A DNA stretch of 8,036 bases. It comes from Bacteroidota bacterium (GTDB lineage: Bacteria; Bacteroidota; Bacteroidia; Flavobacteriales; Flavobacteriaceae). The notes under the pieces were generated by a model that was given only the letters and a program-made list of their open reading frames with translations, was not told the DNA's origin and made no database searches. This document shows, piece by piece, positions 6,582 through 8,036 of the stretch (position 1 is its first letter; every line of letters starts with the position of its first letter). Both the position numbers and the translations under genes were made by a program. Location of the stretch: assembly GCA_022560715.1 (NCBI GenBank), contig JADFSQ010000070.1:1-8036 (forward strand), read 5' to 3'.

Positions 6582-7571
6582 TTAGACCAAGTTGTTTTCA
6601 ACTAAATACTCCGCAATCTGAACTGTATTTGTGGCAGCTCCTTTTCGGAGGTTATCACTCACAATCCAGAGGTTTAACGAATTTTGTTGTGATTCATCGC
6701 GTCGTATTCTTCCAACAAAAACATCATCTTTTCCATGCGCATAAATTGGCATTGGATATACATTAATATCTGGATTGTCCTGTACGGTTACACCAGAAGT
6801 ATCATTTAATAAGGCTCTAATATCAGTGATTTCAAAATCGGTTTTAAATTCAATATTAACAGATTCGCTGTGACCACCAGACGTTGGAATTCTTACAGCA
6901 GTAGCTGTTACAGCTATGGTTTTATCGTCAAGAATTTTTTGAGTTTCGCGCACTAGTTTCATCTCTTCTTTGGTATAACCATTATCTTCAAACACATCAC
7001 AATGTGGCAAAGCATTTTGATGAATAGGATAAGGATAAGCCATTTCTCCTTTAATACCAGCAAGTTCATTTTCTAACTGTTTAACAGCTTTTACTCCTGT
7101 ACCAGAAATGGATTGATAGGTCGAAACTACAATGCGTTTAATTTTATACTTTTTGTGTAAAGGCGCTAAAACCATCACCATTTGTATCGTTGAGCAATTA
7201 GGATTAGCTATTATTTTATCTTCTCTCGTAAGTTGATTTGCATTAATTTCAGGAACAACTAATTTTATATTTTGATACATTCGCCAAGCCGAAGAATTAT
7301 CGATAACAGTTGTTCCAACTTCGACGAATTTTGGAGCCCATTCCAGAGAAATGCTTCCTCCGGCAGAAAACAAAGCAATATCTGGAGACATTGAAACAGC
7401 AGTTTCAAGACCAACTACTTTATGGTCTTTGTTTTTGAATGAAATTATTTTCCCAACAGATTTTTCTGAAGCAACAAGAATTAATTCAGTTATAGGAAAA
7501 TTACGTTCTGCAAGAACTTTAAGCATAACTTCACCAACCATTCCGGTGGCACCAACTACAGCTATTTTCAT
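6582..7571 (-). CDS. asd: Aspartate-semialdehyde dehydrogenase
   Basis: Asd reduces aspartyl phosphate to aspartate semialdehyde with NADPH, the branch point to lysine/diaminopimelate, threonine and methionine. From the chosen start the protein has 329 residues, normal for the family. The N-terminal NADP-binding motif is VVGATGMVGEVMLKVL (residues 5-20). SAGGSISLEWAP (69-80) and DNSSAWRM (91-98) follow, then the nucleophile loop ANPNCSTIQMV (Cys126), STYQSISGTG (150-159) and VRIPTSGGHSESV with the proposed general base His234. The C-terminal VGRIRRD...LWIVSDNLRKGAATNTVQIAE closes the fold. An in-frame ATG at 7595 would add eight residues (MFFNRNIK) before the conserved start. I reject it because the Rossmann strand begins directly at MKIAVVGATG and the -7 box at 7593-7600 would overlap the longer frame. 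No ribosome binding motif is seen. Confidence 0.95.
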   Translation of the reverse strand: MKIAVVGATGMVGEVMLKVLAERNFPITELILVASEKSVGKIISFKNKDHKVVGLETAVSMSPDIALFSAGGSISLEWAPKFVEVGTTVIDNSSAWRMYQNIKLVVPEINANQLTREDKIIANPNCSTIQMVMVLAPLHKKYKIKRIVVSTYQSISGTGVKAVKQLENELAGIKGEMAYPYPIHQNALPHCDVFEDNGYTKEEMKLVRETQKILDDKTIAVTATAVRIPTSGGHSESVNIEFKTDFEITDIRALLNDTSGVTVQDNPDINVYPMPIYAHGKDDVFVGRIRRDESQQNSLNLWIVSDNLRKGAATNTVQIAEYLVENNLV

Positions 7572-7592
7572 TTTTATATTACGATTAAAAAA

Positions 7593-7600
7593 CAAAAGTA
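7593..7600 (-). promoter_or_regulatory. Candidate Bacteroidota -7 box for asd
   Basis: On the minus strand TACTTTTG fits the Bacteroidota -7 consensus TAnnTTTG exactly. It would give a transcription start about 15 bases before the chosen asd ATG. No TTG or TTTG -33 element is visible at the usual distance upstream, so the call is tentative. Confidence 0.4.
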
Positions 7601-7704
7601 ATTATTTATTCATTTAGGAAGTTTAAAAACATAAATAAAAAAACATTTCTAATACAAAGTGATTTAGTTAATAAAAGATGTAGTGTGGGAAATACTAAAC
7701 AAAA

Positions 7705-7836
7705 TTATTTCTTCAATAAATCTCTAATTTCTGCAAGTAAATCATTGTCTGTAGGTCCTGCTGGTGGAACTTCTTCATCAGGAGCTTTAGTTTTGTTATA
7801 TGCCTTAACAATTAAAAATATAAATATCAAATAGCA
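7705..7836 (-). pseudogene. mscL: mscL 3' remnant (large-conductance mechanosensitive channel, 5' part deleted)
   Basis: The minus strand encodes, in one frame, YLIFIFLIVKAYNKTKAPDE, EVPPAGPTDN and DLLAEIRDLLKK before a TAA stop (7705-7707). This is the end of the second membrane helix and the cytoplasmic C-terminal helix of flavobacterial MscL, the pressure-relief channel opened by hypo-osmotic shock. A full MscL has about 130-140 residues; only about 42 remain. Upstream, an in-frame TAG (7837-7839) is met at once and the alr stop codon starts only six bases further. There is no room for the first helix, the periplasmic loop or an ATG start. A TTG codon could in principle start a single-helix peptide, but nothing supports it. 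The cause is a deletion or an assembly join between the alr end and mscL. Confidence 0.8.
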
Positions 7837-7844
7837 CTAAATAA

Positions 7845-8036
7845 TTATTTGATTATTAAGCGTTTAATGCGTTGAGAAATGGTTGTAATTATTTCGTAAG
7901 AAATGGATTTAGTGGCTGCAGCAAAATTTTCGGCAGACGCATGTTCTCCAAAAATTATAACTTCATTGCCTTCTTTACAATCAATATTGGAGATATCGAC
8001 CATAATCATATCCATACATACATTTCCAATAATTGG
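7845..8036 (-). CDS. alr: Alanine racemase, C-terminal part (cut by window end)
   Basis: The last 63 codons of a PLP-dependent alanine racemase, which makes D-alanine for peptidoglycan, are present. The fragment opens with PIIGNVCMDMIMVDIS, the conserved C-terminal-domain loop containing the CMD residues that contribute to the active site. It continues GNEVIIFGEHASAENFAAAT, then ISYEIITTISQRIKRLIIK and a TAA stop. The ISYEI...ISQRIKR ending is typical of the family. The catalytic PLP lysine lies outside the window. Many Bacteroidota also have a MurF-Alr fusion with the same C-terminus, so a fused protein cannot be excluded. In flavobacteria alr is commonly followed by mscL and asd on the same strand, which agrees with the order here. 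Confidence 0.9.
   Translation of the reverse strand, partial: PIIGNVCMDMIMVDISNIDCKEGNEVIIFGEHASAENFAAATKSISYEIITTISQRIKRLIIK

Noticed and set aside
7572..7595. Longer asd start adding eight residues (MFFNRNIK)
   Set aside because: The conserved Rossmann strand starts directly at the Met encoded at 7571, and the longer start would run into the candidate -7 box at 7593-7600.
7351..7617. 88-codon plus-strand ORF opposite the start of asd
   Set aside because: It lies antisense to a clearly conserved gene and shows no recognisable motif; the same applies to open frames at 1448-1678, 1968-2168, 3315-3602, 3696-3896 and 5951-6169.

Overview
The window is AT-rich and divides into two parts of different apparent origin. 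From about 1080 to the right end it looks like the chromosome of a member of the Bacteroidota, most likely a Flavobacteriaceae. The protein sequences, the gene neighbourhoods (fabH-accB-accC; alr-mscL-asd), the A/T-rich start regions without Shine-Dalgarno motifs and one TAnnTTTG-type -7 element all fit. From 1 to about 1075 the genes and promoters instead resemble archaea, in particular small-genome lineages of the DPANN type. This attribution comes from recalled family sequence and promoter architecture, not from a database search.

Left part (1-1075): an inverted repeat and an archaeal-type BRE/TATA box precede a small ORF (164-430). Its stop overlaps, as ATGA, the start of a decayed RelE-like toxin gene (427-760) that carries two frameshifts and one nonsense codon. 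A second TATA-like box lies 22 bases before an ORF (821-1141). The first ~80 residues of that ORF are the N-terminus of an AlaX-type alanyl-tRNA editing protein. Its last ~20 residues are the C-terminus of FabH. The switch is in frame and falls in a lysine/glycine-rich stretch that I expect both families to share.

Middle (1142-4359, + strand): accB and accC encode the biotin carrier and biotin carboxylase subunits of acetyl-CoA carboxylase. They are followed by a lysine 6-dehydrogenase/saccharopine dehydrogenase-family gene.

Right part (4363-8036, - strand): a lipoprotein prolyl oligopeptidase converges on the dehydrogenase gene with only 3 bases between the stop codons. Upstream of it lie asd (aspartate-semialdehyde dehydrogenase), a 5'-deleted remnant of the mechanosensitive channel gene mscL, and the 3' end of an alanine racemase gene cut by the window edge.

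The intact genes are ordinary housekeeping genes. The items worth attention are the archaeal-like/flavobacterial junction inside one ORF, which is either a recombination event or a metagenome assembly chimera; the degraded toxin gene; and the mscL deletion. I see no novel multi-gene system.
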